Assembly (NCBI RefSeq): GCF_018904615.1
Contig: NZ_JADCNH010000006.1
Coordinates: 62,001-126,000 of the forward strand
Reading direction: 5' to 3'
Length of the DNA: 64,000 nucleotides
DNA from: Verticiella alkaliphila
Lineage (GTDB): Bacteria > Pseudomonadota > Gammaproteobacteria > Burkholderiales > Burkholderiaceae_B
The translations under genes were made by a program, and so were the position numbers. Positions 56,361 through 64,000 of the stretch are shown here, piece by piece. The notes under the pieces are model-generated. The model was not told the DNA's origin. It worked only from the letters and a program-made list of their open reading frames with translations, and ran no database searches. Each line of letters starts with the position of its first letter. The first letter of the stretch is position 1.

Positions 56361-57409
56361 GCCGCCGCCAACCCGGACACGCGCAGCAACACCGCATGGG
56401 TGAAGAGGCCGGGATTGAGGGGGTGGCGCGACACCCGTTGCTGGGAGGTCAGCCATCGGGCCGTCTGCGTGACCTGCACACGTGAGACGCGTGAGGCCGC
56501 TTCCGCCAGGAGGTTTGCCAGACCCGGGTAGTAGCGCGCGGGCGCGCCGGCCTGCACGCAGGCGAGATCGGTGAGCACGCGCTGGAAGGCGTCGAGCCAT
56601 TGCTCCGCCGGTTGCTTCTCCAGATCGGTCACGAGTTCCGGCACCACAGCCCCTGCCCTGCCCGCGGCCAGCGCCTGCAACCAGCGCCGCAGCCAGCCGG
56701 GGCAGGCTTCGCTGCCGGATTCGGCCAGACGCGCGGCAGCCAGTGGCGCGCCGCCCGCCGCGGCGAGATACGCCGCGGCATCCTTCACGCCCTCGGCGCG
56801 CAGCCACTGCAGCGCGGCGTCCGGCGCGGGGGGCGCGAGCGGCAGCCGTCGACACCGTGACACGAGCGTGGGCAACAGCCGATCGGGGGCATCCGCGACG
56901 ATCAGAAATACCGTATGCGCAGGCGGCTCCTCCAGGATCTTGAGCAGCGCGTTGGCTGACACGGCGTTCAACGCCTCGGCCGGATAGAGGAGCACGATGC
57001 GATCGCCGCCGCGATGGGTGGCGGTATTGAGCCAGGTCTCGAGCGCGCGCACCTGTTCGATGCGGATGTCGCGCGACAGCGTCTTGCTGCGCGGCGCCGC
57101 ATCCTCGGCGGCAACGAAGGGGCCTTCCGTCGCGGCGATGGCCTCCGGGCGAAGCGCCCGGAAATCCGGATGATTGCCGTGGCGCAGCCACAGGCAGGCG
57201 TCGCACGCACCACACGCGAGATGCCCCTGCGGGTTCTCGCACAGCATGCTGCTCGCGCACGCGCGCGCAAACTGCAGCTTGCCGATGCCGGTCGCCCCGT
57301 GGATCAGCCAGGCGTGGGCAAATCGTTCGCGCGACGAGAGCCAGGTGCGGGCGATCTCCACATGCCAGGGCAGAATACCCGTGTCCATGACGGGGGCGTC
57401 ATCCTGCAT
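56357..57409 (-). CDS. holB: DNA polymerase III subunit delta'
   Basis: From the ATG at 57409 the protein has 350 aa and overlaps the end of tmk by 11 bases; an ATG at 57388 is also possible. It is part of the clamp loader. The AAA+ fold is visible: Walker A-like [15 protein letters not shown], four cysteines ([19 protein letters not shown]) forming the zinc module, [20 protein letters not shown] (Walker B/sensor region) and [11 protein letters not shown]. It lies in the common run mltG-tmk-holB, typical of proteobacteria. Its end is overlapped by the response-regulator start. Confidence 0.95.
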   Translation of the reverse strand: MQDDAPVMDTGILPWHVEIARTWLSSRERFAHAWLIHGATGIGKLQFARACASSMLCENPQGHLACGACDACLWLRHGNHPDFRALRPEAIAATEGPFVAAEDAAPRSKTLSRDIRIEQVRALETWLNTATHRGGDRIVLLYPAEALNAVSANALLKILEEPPAHTVFLIVADAPDRLLPTLVSRCRRLPLAPPAPDAALQWLRAEGVKDAAAYLAAAGGAPLAAARLAESGSEACPGWLRRWLQALAAGRAGAVVPELVTDLEKQPAEQWLDAFQRVLTDLACVQAGAPARYYPGLANLLAEAASRVSRVQVTQTARWLTSQQRVSRHPLNPGLFTHAVLLRVSGLAAA

Positions 57410-58049
57410 GACGCATCCTGTCGATGTCGGCATCCAGCAGCCGGCGAATGGCGTCAATGGATAGCTCGCCGTCGATCACCAGGAACCGTGCCGGATCGGC
57501 CGCGACACGCGCGTGATAGCTCGCGCGCGTGCGCTCGAAGAAGGCGTCGCTCTCGCGCTCGAAGCGATCTGGCGTACGCGCACGACCCAGACGCTCCCTT
57601 GCCACCTCGAGCGGCACGTCGAAGAGCCAGGTCCGGTCCGGTTGCAAGCCCGCATGCACCCACTGCTCGAGCGGAGCGATGCGCGACGCCCCAAGCTCCC
57701 GACCGCCGCCCTGGTAGGCATAGGTGGCGTCCGTGAAGCGATCGCACACCACCCACTGGCCGGCCGCGAGTGCCGGCTCGATGACCGTGCGCAGATGCTC
57801 GCATCGGGCAGCGAACATCAAGAGCGTTTCGGTCTCCAGCCCCATCGCCTCGTGCAGCACAAGCTCACGCAGCCGCTCGCCCAGCGGCGTGCCCCCAGGC
57901 TCTCGGGTGGTCACGACCTCCAGGCCAGCAGCGCGCAGGCGCTCGCTCACCCAGTCCACATGCGTGCTCTTGCCGGCGCCGTCCACGCCCTCGAGCGTGA
58001 GCAGCCGACCGCGACGTCGCGCGGCTTGCCCTTCGTGCACTGGGTTCAT
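57399..58049 (-). CDS. tmk: Thymidylate kinase
   Basis: A 216-aa cytoplasmic kinase that phosphorylates dTMP to dTDP. The P-loop [18 protein letters not shown], the DRF motif in [20 protein letters not shown] and [17 protein letters not shown] are all standard. It starts at the ATG at 58049, which overlaps the mltG stop (ATGA), and its end overlaps holB. The lid region has [14 protein letters not shown], the Gram-negative (type II) arrangement. Confidence 0.97.
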   Translation of the reverse strand: MNPVHEGQAARRRGRLLTLEGVDGAGKSTHVDWVSERLRAAGLEVVTTREPGGTPLGERLRELVLHEAMGLETETLLMFAARCEHLRTVIEPALAAGQWVVCDRFTDATYAYQGGGRELGASRIAPLEQWVHAGLQPDRTWLFDVPLEVARERLGRARTPDRFERESDAFFERTRASYHARVAADPARFLVIDGELSIDAIRRLLDADIDRMRHAG

Positions 58050-59050
58050 CGCTGACCCCCGCCGCGGATGTAGCGGTAGACGTAGCGATTGTGCGTGGCC
58101 AGGTCAGGCGAGAAGGCACTGGTGCCGTCTCCCCGGGAGACGAAATAGAAATACTTGTGCACTTCAGGATGGGCCGCTGCCTGCAGCGAGGCACGCCCGG
58201 GGTTCGCGATGGGCGTAGGCGGCAGGCCGGGACGCGTATAGGTGTTCCAGCGCGAATCGATCTGCAGGTGCTTGCGCGTGAGCGTACCGGTGTAGCTCTC
58301 GCCCATACCGTAGATCACGGTGGGGTCCGTCTGCAGCGGCATGTTGATGCGCAGGCGGTTCGCGAAGACACCCGCCACCTTCGCGCGGTCTGGCGAGTGT
58401 CCGGTCTCCTTCTCGACGATGGAGGCCATGATGAGCATCTCGTAGGGCGTCTTCCACGGCACCTCGGGATCGCGCTCGGCCCAGGCGCTCGCGAGCTGCT
58501 CGCGCTGCGCCTGCCAGGCACGGCGCAGGATGTCGAAATCCGACGAGCCTTTGGCAAAGCTGTAGGTATCGGGATAGAAGAGCCCTTCGGGATGGGTCTC
58601 GGTCTCGCCCAGGCGCTCGAGCAACGCGGCGTCATCCACGTCGGTCAACGTCTGCGCCACATCGGGGTGGCGCGCCAGGGCGTCGCGGACCTGACGGTAC
58701 GTCCAACCCTCGATGAACGTGATGCGTGCGTGGGTCACGTCGCCCGCAGCCATGCGCTGCAGCACGTCCCAGAGGCTGTCACCCTGACGCACCTCATAGC
58801 CGCCAGCCTTGACCTGGGTATCCAGGCCGGACCCGCGTGACAGCGCCACGAAGAGATCTGGCTGCACGTCGATGCCCGCTTCGTTCAACGTGCGGGCCAC
58901 CGTGCGCATGCCACTGCCGGGCGCAATGCTGAAATCGACGCGCTCGGCCGGCAGGGGCAAGGGGCGCACGACCCAATAGGTTAGGCCTGCGGCGGTCAAA
59001 ACCGCAGCAAATGCAAGCAACAGCAACAATCTGAGCAGAAAACGGAGCAT
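58046..59050 (-). CDS. mltG: Endolytic murein transglycosylase MltG
   Basis: From the ATG at 59050 the product has 334 aa. A single N-terminal membrane anchor ([20 protein letters not shown]) precedes a YceG domain: [15 protein letters not shown], the catalytic Glu in [20 protein letters not shown], then [20 protein letters not shown] and [18 protein letters not shown]-like sequence (here [14 protein letters not shown]). MltG cleaves nascent glycan strands and so limits their length. The frame is open upstream to 59641 but overlaps the divergent ygfZ gene there. It is coupled to tmk and divergent from ygfZ. Confidence 0.95.
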   Translation of the reverse strand: MLRFLLRLLLLLAFAAVLTAAGLTYWVVRPLPLPAERVDFSIAPGSGMRTVARTLNEAGIDVQPDLFVALSRGSGLDTQVKAGGYEVRQGDSLWDVLQRMAAGDVTHARITFIEGWTYRQVRDALARHPDVAQTLTDVDDAALLERLGETETHPEGLFYPDTYSFAKGSSDFDILRRAWQAQREQLASAWAERDPEVPWKTPYEMLIMASIVEKETGHSPDRAKVAGVFANRLRINMPLQTDPTVIYGMGESYTGTLTRKHLQIDSRWNTYTRPGLPPTPIANPGRASLQAAAHPEVHKYFYFVSRGDGTSAFSPDLATHNRYVYRYIRGGGQR

Positions 59051-59120
59051 AACGGGGTGCAGGGTCGACAGCCCCGGTATCATACCTGCTGTGCTCCCCC
59101 TCCCTGCTGAATTCCCTCGC

Positions 59121-60077
59121 ATGAACGCCTCCTTTCTGCCGTCGCTGCCCGCCGGTGTCCAGGCCGCTGCCCTCACCGACCTTTCCTTCGTCACTGCCAA
59201 TGGCGTGGATGCCGTGCCCTTTCTGCACGGGCAGCTCACGCAGGACGTCCAGGGCCTCGCGCCGGATGCCGCTCGACCGGCGGCGTATTGCACAGCCAAG
59301 GGGCGCATCCTTGGCAGCCTGCTCGTGTGGCGAGACAGTGGCGACGGCGTCCAGGCGCTGCTGCCGGCCAGCACGGCGGCCGGTGTGGTGAAGCGGCTGC
59401 GCATGTTCGTCTTGCGCGCCAAGGTGGTACTGGCCGACGCTGCGGCAGGCATCGCGGGCGTGTGGGCCGACGCGCCTGACGCGGTGGCAGCTCTCGCCGC
59501 CCAGGTCCCCGGTCTGCCCACGTCCGCCTGGCAGCGCCTCACTACCCCCGAAGGCACGACATGGATCGCAGCGCCGTGCGCGGACACCGGCCCCGCAGGC
59601 CGGTGGTGGGTGATCGCCCCGGGCGCGGCGGTCGAGCCCACGCCGCAGGCCCTCGCGAGCTGGCATGCTCAGGACATCGCTGCCGGCCTGCCGTGGGTCG
59701 AAGCGGCCGCTCAGGAACTCTTCACCCCGCAGATGGTCAATCTCGACCTGCTGGGCGGTGTGAGTTTCACCAAGGGTTGCTATCCCGGGCAGGAGATCGT
59801 TGCGCGAAGCCACTACCTGGGCAAGCAGAAGCGCCGCATGCTGCACGGACACGTGGATGCGATCGGCGCCGTTGCGGGCCAGGACGTCTTCGATGCGGTC
59901 CGTGGGGGCGAGCCGATCGGGCGCGTCGTGTCGGCCGCCGTGCTCGGCACCGCGGCGAGCCTGCTCTTCGAGGCACCGGCCGAGGCCGCCACGCAGGCGG
60001 ATCTGCGGCTTGGCGCCCTCGATGGCCCTGCGATCCGTCTTGCCGACCTACCCTACCCGCTCGGCACGCCCGCCTGA
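59121..60077 (+). CDS. ygfZ: Folate-binding Fe-S cluster maintenance protein YgfZ
   Basis: From the ATG at 59121 the protein has 318 aa. It contains the family signature KGCYPGQEIVARSHYLGKQK with its key Cys, plus FLHGQLTQDVQGL and AAYCTAKGRILG near the N-terminus, as in GcvT-like folate-binding proteins. YgfZ helps assemble or repair iron-sulfur enzymes such as MiaB. An ATG at 59091 would add 10 residues without homology. It is divergent from mltG across 70 bases. Confidence 0.95.
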   Translation: MNASFLPSLPAGVQAAALTDLSFVTANGVDAVPFLHGQLTQDVQGLAPDAARPAAYCTAKGRILGSLLVWRDSGDGVQALLPASTAAGVVKRLRMFVLRAKVVLADAAAGIAGVWADAPDAVAALAAQVPGLPTSAWQRLTTPEGTTWIAAPCADTGPAGRWWVIAPGAAVEPTPQALASWHAQDIAAGLPWVEAAAQELFTPQMVNLDLLGGVSFTKGCYPGQEIVARSHYLGKQKRRMLHGHVDAIGAVAGQDVFDAVRGGEPIGRVVSAAVLGTAASLLFEAPAEAATQADLRLGALDGPAIRLADLPYPLGTPA

Positions 60078-60131
60078 CATGCGGTCTGCTGACCTGCCCG
60101 ACCCCCTTCCCGCCCTGGGCGAGATGGTGCC

Positions 60132-60812
60132 ATGCCCATTGAGACGTACCTGATCGGTTTCGGCAAGAGCTTCCTCTTCGCCCTTGCCACCCTCCTCCCC
60201 ATCCTGAATCCGACAGCCACCGCACCGGTGTTTCTGTCGCTCACCAGCGGTGCAACGACGGCGACGCGGGCAGTACTCGCCACGCGCATCGCCCGCAACG
60301 TGTTCCTGCTGCTCGGTGCAGCCATGATCGCGGGCTCGCCCGTGCTCAACTTCTTCGGCATTTCGCTCCCGGTGGTGCGACTCGCTGGCGGGCTGCTGGT
60401 GGCCACCACTGCCTGGCGGCTGCTGAACTCCACCGATGCCGGCGTGCAGCGGGCTGCCGAGTTCGCAGAAGGCTACACGCCCGAGATGGCCCGGCGACAG
60501 GCGTTCTACCCCCTCACCTTCCCGATTGCCTGCGGCCCTGGCTCGATCGCCGCGGCCATCACGGTGGGCGCGAGCCTGCATGATCCTCGCCTGTCACTGC
60601 GGGCCGTACATATCGCCGGCGCGCTGCCGGCCCTGGCCGTGATCGCCGTGGCCGTGTTCGTCTGCCTGCGCTTCGCCCTGCAGCTCCTGCGTCCGCTGGG
60701 CGAGACGGGCACCGCGGTGTTCATGCGCATGACCGCGTTCATCCTGCTCTGCCTGGGTGTGCAGATCATGTGGGATGGCGTCTTCGAGCTTTTCAACCAA
60801 CTGATGCGGTGA
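60132..60812 (+). CDS. MarC-family integral membrane protein
   Basis: A 226-aa protein with six hydrophobic helices (FLFALATLLPILNPTATAPV; LPVVRLAGGLLVATTAW; FYPLTFPIACGPGSIAAAIT; FMRMTAFILLCLGVQIMW). The NPTATAPVF and FPIACGPGSIA segments, which repeat one another loosely, are typical of MarC/SnoR proteins, a UPF0056 family once linked to multiple antibiotic resistance but of unknown transport function. It precedes dsbB with a 4-base gap, suggesting co-transcription. Confidence 0.93.
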   Translation: MPIETYLIGFGKSFLFALATLLPILNPTATAPVFLSLTSGATTATRAVLATRIARNVFLLLGAAMIAGSPVLNFFGISLPVVRLAGGLLVATTAWRLLNSTDAGVQRAAEFAEGYTPEMARRQAFYPLTFPIACGPGSIAAAITVGASLHDPRLSLRAVHIAGALPALAVIAVAVFVCLRFALQLLRPLGETGTAVFMRMTAFILLCLGVQIMWDGVFELFNQLMR

Positions 60813-60816
60813 CCCC

Positions 60817-61311
60817 GTGACCTCCTTTCTGACCCGCGACCGTGCGTTGGCCATCCTGGCCCTCGCGAGTGCCGGCGCGTTCCTGTTCGCCCTCTTCTCG
60901 CAGCATGTGCTAGGCATGCAGCCCTGCGCCTGGTGCATCCTGCAGCGCATGATCTGCGTCGCGATTGCGATCGTGGCGGGCATCGGCTGGCTGGCCCGCC
61001 GATCCGGGGGCCTGGCGAGCCTGTGCCTGGCGGTGGGCTTCCTGCTCGGGATTGGCGGGGCCATCGCGGCCTGGTATCAGCACACGGTGGCCGCGCACGC
61101 GTTCACGTGCGATCTGAGCTTTGCGGATCAGGCGGTCACCCTGTCCGGTCTGGACATGCTGTTGCCGCAGGCCTTCGGCATCTACGCGACGTGCGCCGAC
61201 AGCGCCGTCGATCTGCTCGGCGTGCGCTATGAGATCTGGACGCTGATCCTGTTCGTGGTGATGGCGCTGGTGGCGCTGATCGGACTCAGCCGCGGGCGAC
61301 CTGCGGCGTAA
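60817..61311 (+). CDS. dsbB: Disulfide bond formation protein DsbB
   Basis: A 164-aa inner-membrane protein starting with GTG at 60817. It has four transmembrane helices and two redox pairs: Cys 37/Cys 40 in QPCAWCILQR and Cys 98/Cys 126 (HAFTCDLSF; YATCADSA). DsbB reoxidises periplasmic DsbA and passes electrons to quinone. The QR following the first pair contains the Arg that contacts quinone in E. coli DsbB. It follows marC closely. Confidence 0.95.
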   Translation: MTSFLTRDRALAILALASAGAFLFALFSQHVLGMQPCAWCILQRMICVAIAIVAGIGWLARRSGGLASLCLAVGFLLGIGGAIAAWYQHTVAAHAFTCDLSFADQAVTLSGLDMLLPQAFGIYATCADSAVDLLGVRYEIWTLILFVVMALVALIGLSRGRPAA

Positions 61312-61317
61312 CGGAGA

Positions 61318-61346
61318 GCCTGGCCTGGACAGCGCGGCTGCCAGGC
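61318..61346. terminator. Hairpin between dsbB and cobA, terminator candidate
   Basis: GCCTGGC and GCCAGGC form a 7-bp stem with a 15-base loop, between the convergent dsbB stop (61311) and cobA stop (61351). There is no T-tract. Its central position suggests bidirectional use. Confidence 0.35.
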
Positions 61347-61350
61347 CGGC

Positions 61351-62124
61351 TCAGGCGGCGCGGTGGTGCGACCCCAGCCCCAGGTGCTCGGCGATATCCG
61401 CCCGCTGCTGCAGGCTCGAAAAGACGTCACCCAGCAGGATGAGCGCCGGTCCGTCACCCAGGCGCGCGGCCTCGGCCTCGAGTTGCCCCACGGTGGTCAC
61501 GAAGACACGTTCGCGCGTGCCCAGGGTAGCGTTCTCGACAATGACGGCAGGCCGCGTGGCCGGCACACCGGCCACGAGCAGCCCCGCCGCGATCGCGCCC
61601 GCCTGACGGCCTGCCATGTACAGCACAGCCGTGTCGGCGGCCACGGCAGCCGTTGCCCAGTCGTGACCCGTCTCTCCCTTGCCCACGGCAGGCGTGAGCA
61701 GCATGACGCTGCGCGACACGCCGCGCTGGGTGAGGGATTGCTGCACGCTCGCGGCAGCCCCGAATGCCGCGCTGATCCCGGGCACGATCTCGACCGCGAT
61801 GCCGGCATGGACCAGCGCGTCGATTTCCTCCTGCGCGCGACCGAACAGCATGGGATCGCCGCCCTTCAGACGCACCACCACCGTGTGGCGGCGGGCGGCA
61901 TCGATGAGCTGCTTGTTGATGAAGGACTGCGCACTGGACGGACGCCCGCTGCGCTTGCCCACGGGCACGATGCGCGCCCGTTCGGCCAGGGCCAGGATCT
62001 CGGCCGGCACCAGGGCGTCGTGCAACACGATGTCCGCCTGCGCGATGAGACGCGCCGCGCGCACGGTGAGCAGGTCCGCTGCACCGGGACCCGCACCCAC
62101 GAGGTAGACCCTGGGCCCGGACAT
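61351..62124 (-). CDS. cobA: Uroporphyrinogen-III C-methyltransferase
   Basis: A 257-aa protein from the ATG at 62124, which overlaps the stop of the upstream gene (TGATG). It makes precorrin-2 from uroporphyrinogen III and SAM, the first step to siroheme. The SUMT landmarks are clear: VYLVGAGPGAADLLTVRAAR, DALVPAEILALA, VVRLKGGDPMLFGRAQEEI, EIVPGISAAFGAAA and LYMAGRQAGAIAAGL. It lacks the CysG oxidase/chelatase domain, so other proteins complete siroheme. Clustering with cysI matches the siroheme need of sulfite reductase. Confidence 0.95.
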   Translation of the reverse strand: MSGPRVYLVGAGPGAADLLTVRAARLIAQADIVLHDALVPAEILALAERARIVPVGKRSGRPSSAQSFINKQLIDAARRHTVVVRLKGGDPMLFGRAQEEIDALVHAGIAVEIVPGISAAFGAAASVQQSLTQRGVSRSVMLLTPAVGKGETGHDWATAAVAADTAVLYMAGRQAGAIAAGLLVAGVPATRPAVIVENATLGTRERVFVTTVGQLEAEAARLGDGPALILLGDVFSSLQQRADIAEHLGLGSHHRAA

Positions 62125-62642
62125 CACGCCGCCTCGCCGGCAGGCTGCCGGTAATTGGGCTGATAGTTCACACTGAAGGCCTGCAGCTGTTGCTGGGCAA
62201 GCGCCGGGTCATGACCGGGCTTGACCGCAAAGCTGTCAAAGCCACAACGCGACAAATAGAAGACGGTGTCGATCAACACGTCGCCCACCGCGCGCAGCTC
62301 GCCTGTCCAACCGAGGCGGGTGCGCAAGAGTCGACCGCTGCTGAAGCCGCGACCGTCCGCGAAGGCAGGAAAATCCACCGCCACGACCGACACGCCGTCC
62401 AGACGCCCTTCCAGCGTCATGACGTCGTCTGCCGGCGCGATGAGAATCCCCACCGGCTCGCCACGCGCGCGCAGTGCGGCATCGTGCGCAAGCCACGTCG
62501 CAACGGGCACCAGCCACTTCGTGCCGGCAGCAGGAAGCGCGTCGCCCGAGTCGGCAGGCACGAAGCGTTGCCAGTCGTCTGCCAGGATGCGTTCGGCCTG
62601 CACCACCGTGGGCGTGCCGCTGTCGATGATGGCTTCAGACAT
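62124..62642 (-). CDS. DUF934 protein of the sulfite-reductase operon
   Basis: From the ATG at 62642, which overlaps the cysI end by 8 bases, the protein has 172 aa. It has VVAVDFPAFADGRGFSSGRL and RTRLGWTGELRAVGDVLID, then YLSRCGFDSFAV, the DUF934 signature. Proteins of this family are nearly always encoded beside sulfite/nitrite reductase genes in beta- and gammaproteobacteria and are thought to assist sulfite reduction, but the biochemical role is not established. It is coupled to both neighbours by overlapping stop and start codons. Confidence 0.9.
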   Translation of the reverse strand: MSEAIIDSGTPTVVQAERILADDWQRFVPADSGDALPAAGTKWLVPVATWLAHDAALRARGEPVGILIAPADDVMTLEGRLDGVSVVAVDFPAFADGRGFSSGRLLRTRLGWTGELRAVGDVLIDTVFYLSRCGFDSFAVKPGHDPALAQQQLQAFSVNYQPNYRQPAGEAA

Positions 62643-64000
62643 TCTCCGCCTCCTCACGGCGGCGCGTCGGCGCGTCGCCATAGACGTCTGCCTTGAAGGG
62701 ATCGAGACCCACACGCTCGACCACATCGATGAAGCGCTCGGCGTCGCTGTCGCGCACGGTGAGATACGTCTTCACGAGTTGCTCCACCACGTCCGGCACC
62801 TGCTCGCGCGAGAAGGAACGACCGATGATCTTGCCGATGGCAGCACCACCCCCGCCCTTGGCAAAGACGTCCGAGGCGTCGAACGCCTTGCCCGGACCAG
62901 CGCTCTGACGACCGCCCAGCGTGACCTGGTACCACTCCTCACCCGCCTTGTCGACGCCGAGGATGCCGATGTGACCCACGTGATGGTGGCCACAGGAATT
63001 GATGCAACCCGAGATGTTCAGATCGAGCTCACCCACGTCGTAGAGGTAATCCAGATTGTCGAAGCGACGCTGGATGGCCTCGGCGACGGGAATGGCGACG
63101 GCATTGGCGAGCGCGCAGAAATCGCCACCCGGGCAGCAGATGATGTTGGTGAGCATGCCGATGTTCGGCGTGGCCAGACCTTGCGCGTCCAGCGCCTGCC
63201 ACAGCGCGTGAAGCGTGTCGCGCTTCACGTCAGCAAAGACGATGTTCTGTTCATGCGAGATACGCATCTCGCCGTGGCTGTATTGATCAGCCAGGTCCGC
63301 CACGAGATCCATCTGGTCGGCCGTGATGTCGCCGGGAGGCACACCCGTGGCCTTGAGCGAGACGGTGACGGCGTTGTAGCCGGTCACCCGGTGCGGATGC
63401 ACGCAAGTACGCACCCAACGGGCAAAGCGCGGATCCGCACCCGTCTGGGCCGACAGATCGACCTCAGGAAGGCCCTGTTCATACACCGTGCGCGAAAAGC
63501 GGCCGGCGATCTCGTCCAGGTGGGCTTGCGTGAGCGTGGTCGGGCCGTCACGCAGATGCGCCCACTCCGCAGCCACCTGATCCGCGTAGACCTCAGGCTT
63601 GAGCTCACGCACCAGAATCTTGATGCGGGCCTTGTACTTGTTGTCGCGCCGACCATGCAGGTTATAGACGCGCAACGCCGCTTCGAGGTAGCTCAGCAGA
63701 TGCTGCCACGGCACGAAGGGATTGATGAGACTGCCCAGCACGGGCGTGCGGCCAAGACCGCCGCCGATCCACACACGAAAGCCGAGCTCGCCCGCGTCGT
63801 TGTGCACAGCCTGCAGGCCGATGTCATGAACGCCGACTGCCGCGCGATCATGCGTGGCGCCACTCACCGCGATCTTGAACTTGCGCGGCAGGAAGGCAAA
63901 CTCCGGGTGCAGCGTGGACCACTGGCGGATCACCTCGCACCAGACGAGCGGGTCGACGAGTTCGTCGGGCGCGACGCCCGCGAAATGATCCGTGGTCGTG
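62635..64000 (-). CDS. cysI: Sulfite/nitrite reductase haemoprotein, C-terminal part
   Basis: The frame is open to the right edge, so the N-terminus lies outside; about 454 residues are seen. The family siroheme-[4Fe-4S] ligands are present: NIICCPGGDFCALANAVAIP and NISGCINSCGHHHVGHIGIL (Cys-x5-Cys and Cys-x3-Cys). Upstream, SHEQNIVFADVKRDTLHALW and GFRVWIGGGLGRTPVLGSLI belong to the same fold. It reduces sulfite to sulfide with six electrons. The nearest relatives are the ferredoxin- or NADPH-coupled CysI-like proteins with DUF934 neighbours. It is followed by the DUF934 gene and cobA. Confidence 0.94.
   Translation of the reverse strand, partial: TTTDHFAGVAPDELVDPLVWCEVIRQWSTLHPEFAFLPRKFKIAVSGATHDRAAVGVHDIGLQAVHNDAGELGFRVWIGGGLGRTPVLGSLINPFVPWQHLLSYLEAALRVYNLHGRRDNKYKARIKILVRELKPEVYADQVAAEWAHLRDGPTTLTQAHLDEIAGRFSRTVYEQGLPEVDLSAQTGADPRFARWVRTCVHPHRVTGYNAVTVSLKATGVPPGDITADQMDLVADLADQYSHGEMRISHEQNIVFADVKRDTLHALWQALDAQGLATPNIGMLTNIICCPGGDFCALANAVAIPVAEAIQRRFDNLDYLYDVGELDLNISGCINSCGHHHVGHIGILGVDKAGEEWYQVTLGGRQSAGPGKAFDASDVFAKGGGGAAIGKIIGRSFSREQVPDVVEQLVKTYLTVRDSDAERFIDVVERVGLDPFKADVYGDAPTRRREEAENV

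Overview
This is a GC-rich chromosomal window from a betaproteobacterium, most likely Burkholderiales and close to the Alcaligenaceae. Evidence: an aceE-aceF-lpdA operon in which the E3 subunit carries its own lipoyl domain, a divergent FixL/FixJ-like pair beside it, a DUF4148 protein, cysI-DUF934-cobA, and mltG-tmk-holB. This placement rests on gene content and order only.

Layout. 1-10.2 kb: prlC (partial), folD, a FixJ/FixL-like two-component pair and, divergent from it, the pyruvate dehydrogenase operon; a palindromic operator candidate lies between them. 10.3-15.0 kb, minus strand: purT-phrB, then a zinc alcohol dehydrogenase with a small membrane protein. 15.2-26.9 kb: a matrix-polysaccharide region with pgaABCD (poly-N-acetylglucosamine), two paralogous LuxR regulators whose receiver domains lack the phosphoacceptor Asp (one carries an apparent 1-base deletion), glmM, and upstream of glmM an AlgC-like phosphohexomutase that has lost every catalytic motif. 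26.9-30.2 kb: a tyrosine recombinase diverging from a KfrA_N coiled-coil protein, an arrangement resembling the TnpS/TnpT resolution module of Tn4651-type transposons. It abuts a phnD gene that has lost its signal peptide and N-terminus; phnC-phnE-phnE follow intact.

33.4-37.9 kb: an RTX-type Ig-repeat protein with DUF4214, and a pirin gene with an apparent 1-base deletion. 38-50 kb: a dense signalling region with a four-gene set (three-receiver hybrid kinase, CheR, CheB, REC-kinase), uppP, and a bacteriophytochrome followed by a single-domain response regulator and a REC-PAS-kinase-REC hybrid. 50-51.7 kb: five small stress or envelope genes, each with a strong ribosome binding site. 51.8-64 kb: a LysR regulator, a DUF4148 protein, tatD, a TctE-like two-component system coupled to mltG-tmk-holB, then ygfZ, marC, dsbB, cobA, a DUF934 gene and cysI (partial).

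The genes suggest an environmental or host-associated aerobe that invests in surface and matrix control (PNAG, large secreted protein) and in light and redox sensing (phytochrome, photolyase). The most unusual items are the catalytically dead phosphohexomutase co-transcribed with glmM, the recombinase/KfrA module joined to the decapitated phosphonate transporter operon, and the pair of phosphorylation-blind LuxR regulators around the PNAG genes. No rRNA, tRNA, CRISPR array or complete insertion sequence was found.
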